In this document: piece by piece, positions 37,930 to 46,245 of the stretch
How the letters are laid out: each line of letters opens with the position of its first letter
Position numbering within the stretch: position 1 is the first letter of the stretch
Source: Saliniramus fredricksonii
GTDB lineage: Bacteria > Pseudomonadota > Alphaproteobacteria > Rhizobiales > Beijerinckiaceae
DNA: 64,000 nucleotides
Reading direction: 5' to 3'
Assembly: GCF_900094735.1 (NCBI RefSeq)
Contig: NZ_FMBM01000002.1
Location: forward strand, 558,001 to 622,000
The notes under the pieces: model-generated
What the model saw: the letters and a program-made list of their open reading frames with translations, nothing else
Database searches by the model: none
Told to the model about the DNA's origin: nothing
Position numbers and translations under genes: made by a program

Positions 37930-39843
37930 TCAGATCACGCCCTTGTTCTTCAGGGCTTCGCCGATCTCGTCGAGAATGGCCGGGTCGTCGATGGTGGCGG
38001 GTGGCGTCCATTCGTCGCGATCGGCGATCTTCTTCATGGTTGCGCGCAGGATCTTGCCCGAGCGCGTCTTGGGCAGGCGCGGCACGGTGACGGCGAGCTT
38101 GAAGGCGGCGACGGGGCCGATCTTCTCGCGCACCAGCCCGACGAGCTCCTTCTCGATCGTCTCGACGGGCTCGATGATGCCGGATTTGAGCACCACGAAG
38201 CCGCAGGGCACTTCGCCCTTGAGCGCATCCTTGACCCCGATCACGGCGCATTCCGCAACGGCAGGGTGGCCGGCGAGCACTTCCTCCATGCCGCCCGTCG
38301 AGAGGCGGTGTCCGGCGACGTTGATGATGTCGTCCGTGCGGCCCATGATGAAGATGTAGCCGTCCTCGTCCTTGAAGCCCGCATCCGAGCTCGAATAATA
38401 GCCGGGATAGGCTGCAAGATAGCTCTCATGGAAGCGCTCCGGTGCGTGCCACAGGGTCGGCAAGGCGCCCGGCGGCAGGGGCAGGCGGATCACGACGGCG
38501 CCCATTTCGTTGGGCCCGACCTCCTTGCCGTCCTCGTCGAGGACACGCACGTCGTAACCCGGCATCGGCACCGAGGGTGAGCCGTGCTTCACCGGCAGCA
38601 TGCCGATCCCGACCGGGTTGCCGACGATGGGCCAGCCGGTCTCCGTCTGCCACCAGTGATCGATCACCGGCACGCCGAGGATGCGCTCGGCCCATTGCAC
38701 CGTATCCGGATCGGCGCGCTCGCCGGCGAGGAACAGCGTGCGGAAATGCGACAGATCGTAATCCGCCAGCAGCTTCGCCTGCGGATCCTCCTTCTTGATG
38801 GCGCGGAAGGCGGTGGGGGCGGTGAAAAGCGAGACGACGCCGTGCTCGGCGATCACCCGCCAGAAGGCACCGGCATCGGGCGTGCCGACGGGCTTGCCTT
38901 CATAGATGATGCTGGTGCAGCCATGCAGCAGTGGCGCATAGACGATATAGGAATGGCCGACCACCCAGCCGACATCGGAGGCCGCCCAGAACACCTCCCC
39001 GGGCTTGATGCCGTAATGGTTCTCCATGGTCCAGGCCAGCGCGACCATATGCCCGCCATTGTCGCGCACGACGCCCTTGGGCTTGCCGGTCGTGCCGGAG
39101 GTGTAGAGCACGTAGAGCGGATCGGTGGCGGCGACGGGTACGCAATCGGCGGCGCGGCCTGCGGCCTTCGCACCGGCGACCGCCGCCTGCCATTCGTGAT
39201 CCCATGGCTTGTCGAGGCTCGCTTCCCCCTCGGGGCGCTGGAAGACGAGGCAGGCTTCCGGCTTGCTCGTCGCGAGTTCGATGGCGCCATCGAGCAACGG
39301 CTTGTAGCTGATGATGCGACCCGGCTCGAGCCCGCAGGAGGCGGCGAGGATCGCCTTGGGATGGGCATCATTGATGCGGGTGGCGAGCTCTTTTGCGGCA
39401 AAGCCTCCAAAGACGACGGAATGGATGGCGCCGATACGCGCGCAGGCCAGCATCGCCATCACGGCCTCGGGAATCATCGGCATGTAGATGATCACCCGGT
39501 CGCCCTTGCCGACACCGAGATCCTGCAGAACGGCGGCCAGCGCGGCCACCTCGTCGCGCAATTCGCGGTAGCTGATGGCGCGCTTGGAACCGGTCATCGG
39601 GCTGTCATAGATCAGAGCCGGCTGGTCGCCGCGCATTGCGACATGGCGATCGACGGCGTTGTGGCAGGTATTGCAGGTCGCGCCCTCGAACCAGCGGCCA
39701 TAGGCGCCGGCCTTTGCATCGAAGACATGGTCCGGCGGCTGGTACCAGTCGATCGCCTGTGCGGCCCGGGCCCAGAAGGCCTCCGGATCCTCCTGCCAGC
39801 TTTCGTAGAGCTTCGCATAGGCGCTTTGCGCGATTCCGGACAT
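37930..39843 (-). CDS. prpE: Propionyl-CoA synthetase (PrpE/acetyl-CoA synthetase family)
   Basis: PrpE activates propionate to propionyl-CoA. The 637-residue enzyme has the N-terminal acetyl-CoA-synthetase domain and Y-T-S-G-T-T-G-K-P-K-G-V-V-R-D, W-W-Q-T-E-T-G-W-P-I, G-R-T-D-D-I-I-N-V-A-G-H-R-L-S-T-G and the acylatable lysine in R-S-G-K-I-L-R. The N-C-H-N-A-V-D-R-H-V segment favours PrpE over Acs. The ATG at 39843 lies just after an AAGGGATGG stretch; upstream ATGs at 39852 and beyond are possible. Convergent with the IclR gene. Confidence 0.9.
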   Translation of the reverse strand: MSGIAQSAYAKLYESWQEDPEAFWARAAQAIDWYQPPDHVFDAKAGAYGRWFEGATCNTCHNAVDRHVAMRGDQPALIYDSPMTGSKRAISYRELRDEVAALAAVLQDLGVGKGDRVIIYMPMIPEAVMAMLACARIGAIHSVVFGGFAAKELATRINDAHPKAILAASCGLEPGRIISYKPLLDGAIELATSKPEACLVFQRPEGEASLDKPWDHEWQAAVAGAKAAGRAADCVPVAATDPLYVLYTSGTTGKPKGVVRDNGGHMVALAWTMENHYGIKPGEVFWAASDVGWVVGHSYIVYAPLLHGCTSIIYEGKPVGTPDAGAFWRVIAEHGVVSLFTAPTAFRAIKKEDPQAKLLADYDLSHFRTLFLAGERADPDTVQWAERILGVPVIDHWWQTETGWPIVGNPVGIGMLPVKHGSPSVPMPGYDVRVLDEDGKEVGPNEMGAVVIRLPLPPGALPTLWHAPERFHESYLAAYPGYYSSSDAGFKDEDGYIFIMGRTDDIINVAGHRLSTGGMEEVLAGHPAVAECAVIGVKDALKGEVPCGFVVLKSGIIEPVETIEKELVGLVREKIGPVAAFKLAVTVPRLPKTRSGKILRATMKKIADRDEWTPPATIDDPAILDEIGEALKNKGVI

Positions 39844-40116
39844 CGGTTCCATCCCTTCGGTCTCGACGCGATTGCGGACACGCGTCTGATTTTCTCCATG
39901 GTGACGAGAACGGGCGGCGCTGACAAGCCGGCCAAAAGTTTGAAACGCGCTCTGCCCCGTCAGGGTGGCGCGGCCACCATTCACCACAAACGACCCTGAT
40001 GGATCGGCAGTTTCGGCTCGATTGTCGAATTTAAGGGCGAAATGGCGTCATTTTGGGCTTTTCATCGATCTGTGCTGCAGTTATGCCGACACATTGCCGA
40101 AATTGGAGATCAATAA

Positions 40117-40890
40117 ATGTATTCAGTCAGTTCGAATGTCCGTACAAATCAAATTTCCCAGTCTAATTTTGTGGTTTTCCCGTTTTCTGAATGTAGCACG
40201 ATTGCAGATGAAAATATAAAATCAAAAGATATTAAATATCAGCATGTAAAAGAATCAAAAAATGGTAATATTATTGCGGGCCCATTGGTAGGATATACTG
40301 CAGTATCATCTGAATATTCTTCGTCATGCGGGATGAATTTGCCGGATGCAGGTGGTTTGCCCCTATTGCCGGATTCTATCTACTCCAGCCCGATCAAGCA
40401 GGGCCCGGAGGCCGACTCGGTCAGCCGCGAGTTCCGGCGCGTCTCCTGTAGCCAGAGCGTGCGCGAGCTCATCCATGAAATGGCGCAGATTCAGGACATG
40501 CTGATCATGGATTCGACCGATCCATGGGCCGATATCCAGCGCCGCACCGCTCTGCTCGATCCCGGGTTCCGCGAGGTTCTGCAGCGGCACATGGCCCGTG
40601 CGGCGGCGCTGCTGGAGCGGATCGAGCGTGATTGTCAGGATGTCCTCTCGCCGGAAGAGCTGGCGGAATGTGGACGTTTGCGGGGCGCTTTCGAACGGAT
40701 GCGCGGCTATGTCGGCGCTGATCTTGTGACCGAAGGCGGTGATCTGGGCGAAGGCAGCTACCAACGACTGATGCAAGCGATGCGTGATGTGGCGGCGGGC
40801 GCGCGCGATGTGCTCGGGGCTGTGATCACTGGTCTTGGCGCCTCGGCGGCATTTCTCATGAACCTGCTCCACAATCAGTTTGCGCATTGA
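40117..40890 (+). CDS. Unknown helical protein, paralog family member 1, with AT-rich N-terminal extension
   Basis: I do not recognise this 257-residue protein. Residues 1-95 are rich in Ser, Asn, Ile and Lys and use AT-rich codons; from about codon 90 the DNA returns to the GC-rich norm. The C-terminal 150 residues are helical and align with the three following proteins: a cysteine after basic residues (R-R-V-S-C-S-Q, Cys111) and Cys173 in C-Q-D-V-L-S-P-E-E-L, then an R-L-R-x-A-F-E-R-M-R helix and a hydrophobic end (A-V-I-T-G-L-G-A-S-A-A-F-L-M). No signal peptide. A TTGGAGATC ribosome site supports the start. Confidence 0.75.
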   Translation: MYSVSSNVRTNQISQSNFVVFPFSECSTIADENIKSKDIKYQHVKESKNGNIIAGPLVGYTAVSSEYSSSCGMNLPDAGGLPLLPDSIYSSPIKQGPEADSVSREFRRVSCSQSVRELIHEMAQIQDMLIMDSTDPWADIQRRTALLDPGFREVLQRHMARAAALLERIERDCQDVLSPEELAECGRLRGAFERMRGYVGADLVTEGGDLGEGSYQRLMQAMRDVAAGARDVLGAVITGLGASAAFLMNLLHNQFAH

Positions 40891-41008
40891 ATAAGTAAAA
40901 TTCATATGCAATCCCTGATTGACATTAAAAGAGAATTAGTTAATAAATATGGTTAACGATTTTATTCGAAGCCATTTTTCAATCCGTGATTTTTGTGAGG
41001 TTTCAATC

Positions 41009-41536
41009 ATGAATATCGGCGCGATCAGCAATCTTCTCTCGCCGGGAGGCGCGTCCTCCCCCGTTCCGGCGGATAAAAGTTTCAGCCTCGATCTTGGCAA
41101 AGCAGCCGCAGCGGCACCGGAAGACGCGCGCATTGCATCCTTGCCCGAGCGGAGGGATCGAAGCGATAGGGAGGCACGCTGCGCCGACGCCTTTAATCGT
41201 CTCATGCGAGATGTGAACGAACTTTTCGATCTTCTTGCGCGCGACGATCCGTCTTTGGAAGCAAAGCTCGATGACCTTGACCTGCGGATCAACGCGTTGA
41301 TCAATTTCTGCGGTGACGCCCTGCCTCATTCAGCGATGAGTGACTTGCGCGGATTGCGGGAACTCATCGATGCCATGCGCGGGGCGCTCGGCTTCGATGC
41401 GGATCAATCGCAGTCCGGCATTGCGCCGCAAGTCAACTGGAACCTCTTGGAGCGGCTTGCTCACGCACTCTGGGAGGGGCTCCAAAGGCTTGCGCCGCTT
41501 CTCGGTGGCGGACCCGCGAACCAACCGGCGTTCTGA
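41009..41536 (+). CDS. Unknown helical protein, paralog family member 2
   Basis: A 175-residue unrecognised protein. Its N-terminus contains F-S-L-D-L-G-K-A-A-A-A-A-P, nearly the same as member 4. Cys58 (R-C-A-D-A-F-N-R-L-M) and Cys101 (C-G-D-A-L-P-H-S-A-M) match the two family motifs, followed by L-R-G-L-R-E-L-I-D-A-M-R and a final L-W-E-G-L-Q-R-L-A-P-L-L helix resembling member 3. The ATG at 41009 follows TGAGGT; an in-frame ATG at 40949 has no such site. Confidence 0.72.
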   Translation: MNIGAISNLLSPGGASSPVPADKSFSLDLGKAAAAAPEDARIASLPERRDRSDREARCADAFNRLMRDVNELFDLLARDDPSLEAKLDDLDLRINALINFCGDALPHSAMSDLRGLRELIDAMRGALGFDADQSQSGIAPQVNWNLLERLAHALWEGLQRLAPLLGGGPANQPAF

Positions 41537-41571
41537 ATACCCGCATTGCATTTTCCCTCATCACCATCATC

Positions 41572-41595
41572 GCGCCTTCCCGAAGGGGAGGGCGC
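41572..41595. repeat. REP-like GC-rich hairpin between members 2 and 3
   Basis: GCGCCTTCCC (41572-41581) pairs with GGGAGGGCGC (41586-41595), including one G-U pair, around a 4-base loop. A related CCCTCCCC...GGGAGAGGGG element lies in the next gap (42236-42300), suggesting a dispersed intergenic repeat or terminators. Confidence 0.55.
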
Positions 41596-41639
41596 GTATC
41601 CATGTATTTCGAAACTGAATTTGAAGGATTGGTTTTCTC

Positions 41640-42215
41640 ATGACGATGATTGCTGCGAATCCGGCCATCCCGAATGGTAAAATGTCTGGAGGCAAACACG
41701 ATTCCGACAACGGTTTCTCGGCTGCTCTGGCCGGCGCGCGCGACGAGAGCGCCGTCCTCAAGCAGCAGGGCCCCGATCGCCGCATTCCGCGCGCCGCCCA
41801 GGAAGCGGCCTGTACCGACATGTATAACGAAGCCGCCGCCATCGCGAACGGCGTGGTCCTGCGCCTGCTCGTCGAGGGGCCGGAGGCACTGCGGCGCTGG
41901 TTTGCGGATCCGGATAACCGCGCCGTGGTCGAAGAAAGCCTCGATCGTCTCGACGATCTCCTCAACGCCCTAGAGCACCAGTGCGGCGATTTTCTCCCGG
42001 CGAGCGCGATGGAGGAGGTGCGCGGCATGCGCGACGTGCTGGAGCGTCTGCGTGAGGCCATGCGCATGAATCTGTGGGAGCAGGTCCAGTCCCTCGCCGG
42101 GGTGCTGTGGGAAGGGCTGAAAGGGGTTGGCCACATCCTGCGCTCGATCGGAGCGGACGTGCTTCGCCTCATCCCGGCTGCTGCGGAAGGGGTTTTGCGA
42201 CAGCAAAATCCATAA
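41640..42215 (+). CDS. Unknown helical protein, paralog family member 3
   Basis: A 191-residue unrecognised protein. Cys58 lies in E-A-A-C-T-D-M-Y-N-E-A and Cys115 in Q-C-G-D-F-L-P-A-S-A-M-E-E-V-R-G-M-R, the same motifs as its neighbours. The C-terminal half is amphipathic and hydrophobic helix (L-W-E-G-L-K-G-V-G-H-I-L, then I-P-A-A-A-E-G-V-L). No signal peptide or enzyme motif is visible. GAAGGA stands 12 bases before the ATG; ATG 41646 is an alternative start. Confidence 0.72.
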   Translation: MTMIAANPAIPNGKMSGGKHDSDNGFSAALAGARDESAVLKQQGPDRRIPRAAQEAACTDMYNEAAAIANGVVLRLLVEGPEALRRWFADPDNRAVVEESLDRLDDLLNALEHQCGDFLPASAMEEVRGMRDVLERLREAMRMNLWEQVQSLAGVLWEGLKGVGHILRSIGADVLRLIPAAAEGVLRQQNP

Positions 42216-42235
42216 AGCCGTTGCAGACTTTCATC

Positions 42236-42345
42236 GCGCTCCCTCCCCGCGGGAGAGGGGGGCGCCGTCATGGAGGGCGCGACCGGTCTCCCTCCCCTAA
42301 GGGGAAAGATCAACGCCGGGGTGGGGCCGGTTTCCACAATCCGCG
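42236..42345. repeat. REP-like CCCTCCCC/GGGG-rich intergenic element
   Basis: The gap between members 3 and 4 holds several short complementary C-rich and G-rich blocks, for example CTCCCTCCCCGCGGGAG near 42240 and CTCCCTCCCCTAAGGGG near 42290. It has the look of a repetitive extragenic palindrome. The rest of the gap is unremarkable until the AT-rich leader of member 4. Confidence 0.45.
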
Positions 42346-42443
42346 CTGTTCATGATCAGCATCGCGCCCTGCTTTTCAAAGGGCGGGGGTGACGTGCGCT
42401 GATTTGAATAAATTCAGATATTTAAAAAAGGAGTATGAACATA

Positions 42444-43094
42444 ATGCTTGCCATGAAGCCGCTCGATACGCCGTCTCTGGATAAAAAGGACCACGGCCCG
42501 GGCGCCGCCGAAACCGCGTTCAGCCTTCCCGGCAAAGCCGCCGCGGCCGCTCCCGATACCGGGGTGTCGGCTCTCGTCGGCAACCCTTCGTTCGAGTCCA
42601 AGACCATCGGCAGCATGGAGGAACCGCTCGATCCCAGCGCCTCTCGGCGCAGCAGATATTGCGATGATCTCTTCAACGAGATCATGGCGAAGCTCGAGCA
42701 GATCGAGAACATCATGCCGCCTCCGGGTACTGACAGCATGCGCCAGCTCATCGCGACGCCGGACCGTCGCCTCGCGATGCTCAGGGAGTTCAACGACCTG
42801 ATGGAGCTGATCGACGAATTGTTCAACAATTGCCGTGACTTCCTCCCCGCGGAAGCCATTTCGGAGATTCGCGACGTGCGCATCGATGCGGAGCGGCTGC
42901 GCCGCGCGCTGCTGATCGACGATAATGATCCCGATCCGTTCGCGACCTTCGCGGCAAGGCTCGGCACGACCGTCGAGAACGCCGCGCAGGCTTTCGGCAG
43001 CGCGATGGAAACGCTCGGAACGGTCATATCCGGGGCGGCTGCGATGTTCGGCTCGTGGGTCATGGAGCAGTTTCTTCGCAGACCGGCCCATTGA
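42444..43094 (+). CDS. Unknown helical protein, paralog family member 4
   Basis: A 216-residue unrecognised protein. It shares F-S-L-P-G-K-A-A-A-A-A-P with member 2 and both cysteine motifs: Cys73 (R-R-S-R-Y-C-D-D-L-F-N-E-I-M) and Cys130 (C-R-D-F-L-P-A-E-A-I-S-E-I-R). The last 40 residues are a small-residue-rich hydrophobic helix (V-I-S-G-A-A-A-M-F-G-S-W-V-M). The ATG at 42444 is preferred, ten bases after GGAG; ATG 42435 is too close to the site. Confidence 0.72.
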   Translation: MLAMKPLDTPSLDKKDHGPGAAETAFSLPGKAAAAAPDTGVSALVGNPSFESKTIGSMEEPLDPSASRRSRYCDDLFNEIMAKLEQIENIMPPPGTDSMRQLIATPDRRLAMLREFNDLMELIDELFNNCRDFLPAEAISEIRDVRIDAERLRRALLIDDNDPDPFATFAARLGTTVENAAQAFGSAMETLGTVISGAAAMFGSWVMEQFLRRPAH

Positions 43095-43104
43095 CGCGAC
43101 TCTC

Positions 43105-43145
43105 CCCCGCAGCTTCGCGCACAGAAGATGGGCGAAGCTGCGGGG
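43105..43145 (+). terminator. 14-bp perfect hairpin after the paralog cluster
   Basis: CCCCGCAGCTTCGC (43105-43118) and GCGAAGCTGCGGGG (43132-43145) are exact inverted repeats with a 13-base loop, ten bases after the last paralog stop, followed by CGATCTTT. Very stable; probably the transcription end of the cluster, although the T-run is poor. Confidence 0.65.
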
Positions 43146-43192
43146 CGATCTTTGCGGCGGGATCGTTAGGATGGCTCACCAGAGCATCCATC

Positions 43193-43954
43193 ATGATTTC
43201 AGACCCCGCCTTCTATCTCGCCGCGATTCCGGCGGTCATCCTCGTCGGTTTTGCCAAGGGCGGCTTCGCAGGCCTCGGCCTGCTGGCCTTGCCGCTGATG
43301 GCGCTGACGATTTCGCCCGTGCAGGCGCTCGCGATCATGCTGCCCATCCTGATGGTGCAGGATGTCGTCACGGTCTGGTCCTATCGCCATTCCTGGGACA
43401 AAACCAACATTCAGCGGCTCTTGCCGGGTGCGCTTCTGGGGATCGCCGCCGGCTATTTCCTCGCCGCTTACGTTTCCGAAGATGCCGTGGCGCTGACCAT
43501 CGGTGTCGTCTCGGTAAGCTTTGCCATGCGCCGCCTCGTGCTGGAGCGCCGCGCAACCCTGCCGGCGGCGAGTGTCGCGGGGCCGATTGGCGGTGCGGTG
43601 TTCGGTGTGCTCTCCGGCTTTACCTCCATGGTCGCGCATGCGGGCGGGCCGCCTTTCCAGGTCTACGTCCTGCCGCAGCGCCTGCACCGCGAGATCGTGG
43701 TGGGGACCGGCGCGATCTTCTTCGCGATCCTGAACGTGGTGAAGGTGGCGCCCTTCTTCATGCTGGGGCAGTTCTCGCCCGAGAACCTCGCCACCTCGCT
43801 GGCGCTGTTTCCCCTCGCCATCGCTGCAACGATCGCCGGGATCTGGCTGATCCGGCGTATCGACAGCGCGCGCTTCTACACGCTGATCTACATCCTGCTG
43901 CTCGGCGTCGGCGGCAAACTGATCCATGACGGGCTCGGCGGGATGCTCGGCTGA
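43193..43954 (+). CDS. TSUP-family permease (TauE/SafE)
   Basis: A 253-residue membrane protein with about eight hydrophobic helices and the duplicated TSUP pattern: V-G-F-A-K-G-G-F-A-G-L-G in the first half and G-F-T-S-M-V-A-H-A-G-G-P-P-F-Q-V-Y in the second. Family members export or import sulfite, sulfoacetate or other organosulfur anions; the substrate here is unknown. The frame extends upstream into the paralog and its hairpin, so the ATG at 43193 is preferred. Confidence 0.88.
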   Translation: MISDPAFYLAAIPAVILVGFAKGGFAGLGLLALPLMALTISPVQALAIMLPILMVQDVVTVWSYRHSWDKTNIQRLLPGALLGIAAGYFLAAYVSEDAVALTIGVVSVSFAMRRLVLERRATLPAASVAGPIGGAVFGVLSGFTSMVAHAGGPPFQVYVLPQRLHREIVVGTGAIFFAILNVVKVAPFFMLGQFSPENLATSLALFPLAIAATIAGIWLIRRIDSARFYTLIYILLLGVGGKLIHDGLGGMLG

Positions 43955-44094
43955 GATGACCGATCGGACGGGGCATGCGGCTTTACGCGATCCGATGCGC
44001 GTATCGCGGGCATTGCCAAAGCCCGGTCCGGCATTCCATGTTCATGCCAAAGATGCGGCGCGTCGTCAGTGCCGCGCATCAGGGGAGAAACGGA

Positions 44095-44841
44095 ATGACG
44101 GGGCGGCTCGCAGGAAAGATCGCCGTGGTCACGGCGGCGGGGCAGGGGATCGGGCGCGCGATCGCGGAGAGCTTCATCGCGCAGGGTGCACAGGTGCATG
44201 CCAGCGATCTCGATGCGGGCAAGCTCGAAGGGCTGACCTGCGCCAGCGCCCATGCCCTCGACATGACTGACGGCGCGGCGATCGCCGCCTATGGCGAGAA
44301 GATCGGCGGTGTCGACATTCTGGTGAATTGCGCCGGCTATGTCGCGCACGGCACCGCGCTCGATTGCGATGACGCGGCCTGGGATTTCTCCTTCGACATC
44401 AATGTCAAATCCGCCCATCGCGCGATCCGGGCCTTCCTGCCCGGCATGCGGGCGCGCGGCGGCGGTTCGATCATCAACATCGCCTCCGCCGCCTCCTCGG
44501 TGAAGGGCGCGCCAAACCGTTACGTCTATGGCGCGACCAAGGCGGCCCTGATCGGCCTGACCAAATCCGTCGCCGTCGATTTCGTGCGTGAGGGCGTGCG
44601 CTGCAACGCGATCTGTCCGGGCACGATTGAATCCCCCTCGCTGGAGCAGCGCATCGTCGATCTCGCACGCATGCAGGGCGTCTCCGAGGATGAGGCGCGG
44701 GCGCAGTTCGTGGCCCGCCAGATCATGGGACGGCTCGGCACGGCGCAGGAGGTGGCCTGGCTCGCGCTCTATCTCGCAAGCGACGAAGCCGCCTTCACCA
44801 CCGGCGCGGTCCATATGGTCGATGGTGGCTGGAGCGCCTGA
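44095..44841 (+). CDS. Short-chain dehydrogenase (BDH2/ketodeoxyfuconate dehydrogenase-like)
   Basis: A 248-residue NAD-dependent SDR. Motifs are T-A-A-G-Q-G-I-G-R-A (cofactor), N-C-A-G, catalytic Ser and Y-G-A-T-K, and C-P-G-T-I-E-S-P-S-L-E-Q-R-I. The G-A-P-N-R-Y-V-Y-G-A-T-K and R-C-N-A-I-C-P-G-T stretches match the DHRS6/BDH2 and 2-keto-3-deoxy-L-fuconate dehydrogenase group. The start follows AGGGGAG. Nearby hydrolase and aldolase genes support a sugar-acid pathway, by inference. Confidence 0.87.
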   Translation: MTGRLAGKIAVVTAAGQGIGRAIAESFIAQGAQVHASDLDAGKLEGLTCASAHALDMTDGAAIAAYGEKIGGVDILVNCAGYVAHGTALDCDDAAWDFSFDINVKSAHRAIRAFLPGMRARGGGSIINIASAASSVKGAPNRYVYGATKAALIGLTKSVAVDFVREGVRCNAICPGTIESPSLEQRIVDLARMQGVSEDEARAQFVARQIMGRLGTAQEVAWLALYLASDEAAFTTGAVHMVDGGWSA

Positions 44842-44942
44842 CAGCGGAAAATCGGAACCGCCGCGCTTGTCAGGGGTTGCAGCGTCATGAGACGATGTGA
44901 GCGATTGGTGGCATCGGTTTTTCGCGTTTGCGGCGGTCGGAG

Positions 44943-46115
44943 ATGAGTGTGGGGTCGGTCAAAGGGGATAATCGACTGAAGCAGTTGCGTCTGCTGGCTT
45001 TGCGCGCGCTCGAAGCCAATGCGATGTTTCTGTTCTTCGTGGCGATCTACGTCGCGCAGGCCTTTGTCGTGAGCTTCTTTCACGAGACGCGCTTCTCGCT
45101 CGGCGTCTACAACATCATGTGGATCGGCGGCGCGGTCTTTGTCTTCCTGATCGCCTACCTCGCCAACAAGCGGCGGGACGGATTGCTGACGAGTATTCCG
45201 TTCCTTTCGCCAGGGGAGGATCGGCGCGGGCGCCTTCTGTTGTGGAGGCGTCTCGCTATCGCAGCGCCGGTGTTTCTTGCGCTGCCGTTTTTCGTTTCCG
45301 CCTTCACCTCGCTCAAGGCCTCGATCGGCACGATCAATCCTTATGCGCTCGATCACGTCTTCATGGAGATCGACCGTTTCCTGCATGGAGGCGTTTCTGC
45401 CTGGCGGATCCTGCATCCGGTTTTCGGCTATCCGATCGTTACGGCAACGGTATCGCTGCTCTACGAAGCGTGGTTCCCGATCATGGCTTTCACTGTGCTT
45501 GCGGTGACGCTGTGGACTGAACGTCCGGCTCTGCGCAACCAGTTCCTGATCGCATTCATCCTGATCTGGGCCGTGCTCGGGACCTTTGCGGCGCTGATCC
45601 TTCCTGCGGGCGGTCCGTGTTTCTATGGATTATTGTATCCGTATCGCGATAACCCCTATGCGCCGCTTATGGCATACCTCCAGCAGGCCGACGAAATCTA
45701 TCGCGTGCGCGCTCTCGACATGCAGGACCTGCTCTGGGAGCAGTTCGAGGCGGGTAATCTGCGTCCCGGCGGCGGGATTTCGGCGACGCCAAGCATACAT
45801 GTGGCGATTTCGACGCTGATCATGCTGCTTGCCTGGCGGGTATCGCCCTGGCTGGGGATCGCGGCGACGCTGTTCCTGATCGTGACCATGGTCGCGACCG
45901 TCCATCTGGGCTGGCACTATGCGATCGATGGCTATATCTCGCTTGCTGCGGTTCCGGCCATATGGGCTTTCGCCGGGCGCATCGCAGAGTTCAATCTGCG
46001 CGGCATGCGTATCGCGCGCAGCTTTGCCCCGCCCCGGTCCGTGATGCCGCCTCGTGGTGCGCTGGCTCGCGCGGATGCTGACGCCGCTGTCGCGCCACGC
46101 ACTGCGCACAAGTGA
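44943..46115 (+). CDS. PAP2-superfamily membrane protein
   Basis: A 390-residue membrane protein with about eight helices. The PAP2_3-type phosphatase motifs are visible in the C-terminal half: G-G-G-I-S-A-T-P-S-I-H-V-A (first histidine) and H-L-G-W-H-Y-A-I-D-G-Y (second histidine with Asp). Relatives are phosphatidate phosphatases or inositol-phosphorylceramide synthase-like transferases, so it probably acts on a lipid phosphate. Start uncertain: ATG 44943 is very close to CGGAG; GTG 44949 has better spacing. Confidence 0.82.
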   Translation: MSVGSVKGDNRLKQLRLLALRALEANAMFLFFVAIYVAQAFVVSFFHETRFSLGVYNIMWIGGAVFVFLIAYLANKRRDGLLTSIPFLSPGEDRRGRLLLWRRLAIAAPVFLALPFFVSAFTSLKASIGTINPYALDHVFMEIDRFLHGGVSAWRILHPVFGYPIVTATVSLLYEAWFPIMAFTVLAVTLWTERPALRNQFLIAFILIWAVLGTFAALILPAGGPCFYGLLYPYRDNPYAPLMAYLQQADEIYRVRALDMQDLLWEQFEAGNLRPGGGISATPSIHVAISTLIMLLAWRVSPWLGIAATLFLIVTMVATVHLGWHYAIDGYISLAAVPAIWAFAGRIAEFNLRGMRIARSFAPPRSVMPPRGALARADADAAVAPRTAHK

Positions 46116-46245
46116 GATTTGCCAGGCGGAACTGTGCGAATCCGCATCGTGGTTTTCGCCGCTGGCGCTCTTCTCGCACCGAGATCTGCCAGCTACAGCT
46201 TGCAGGAGATTGCGCCGGCCAGTGCGCGCATGCAGGGAGTGCCCC

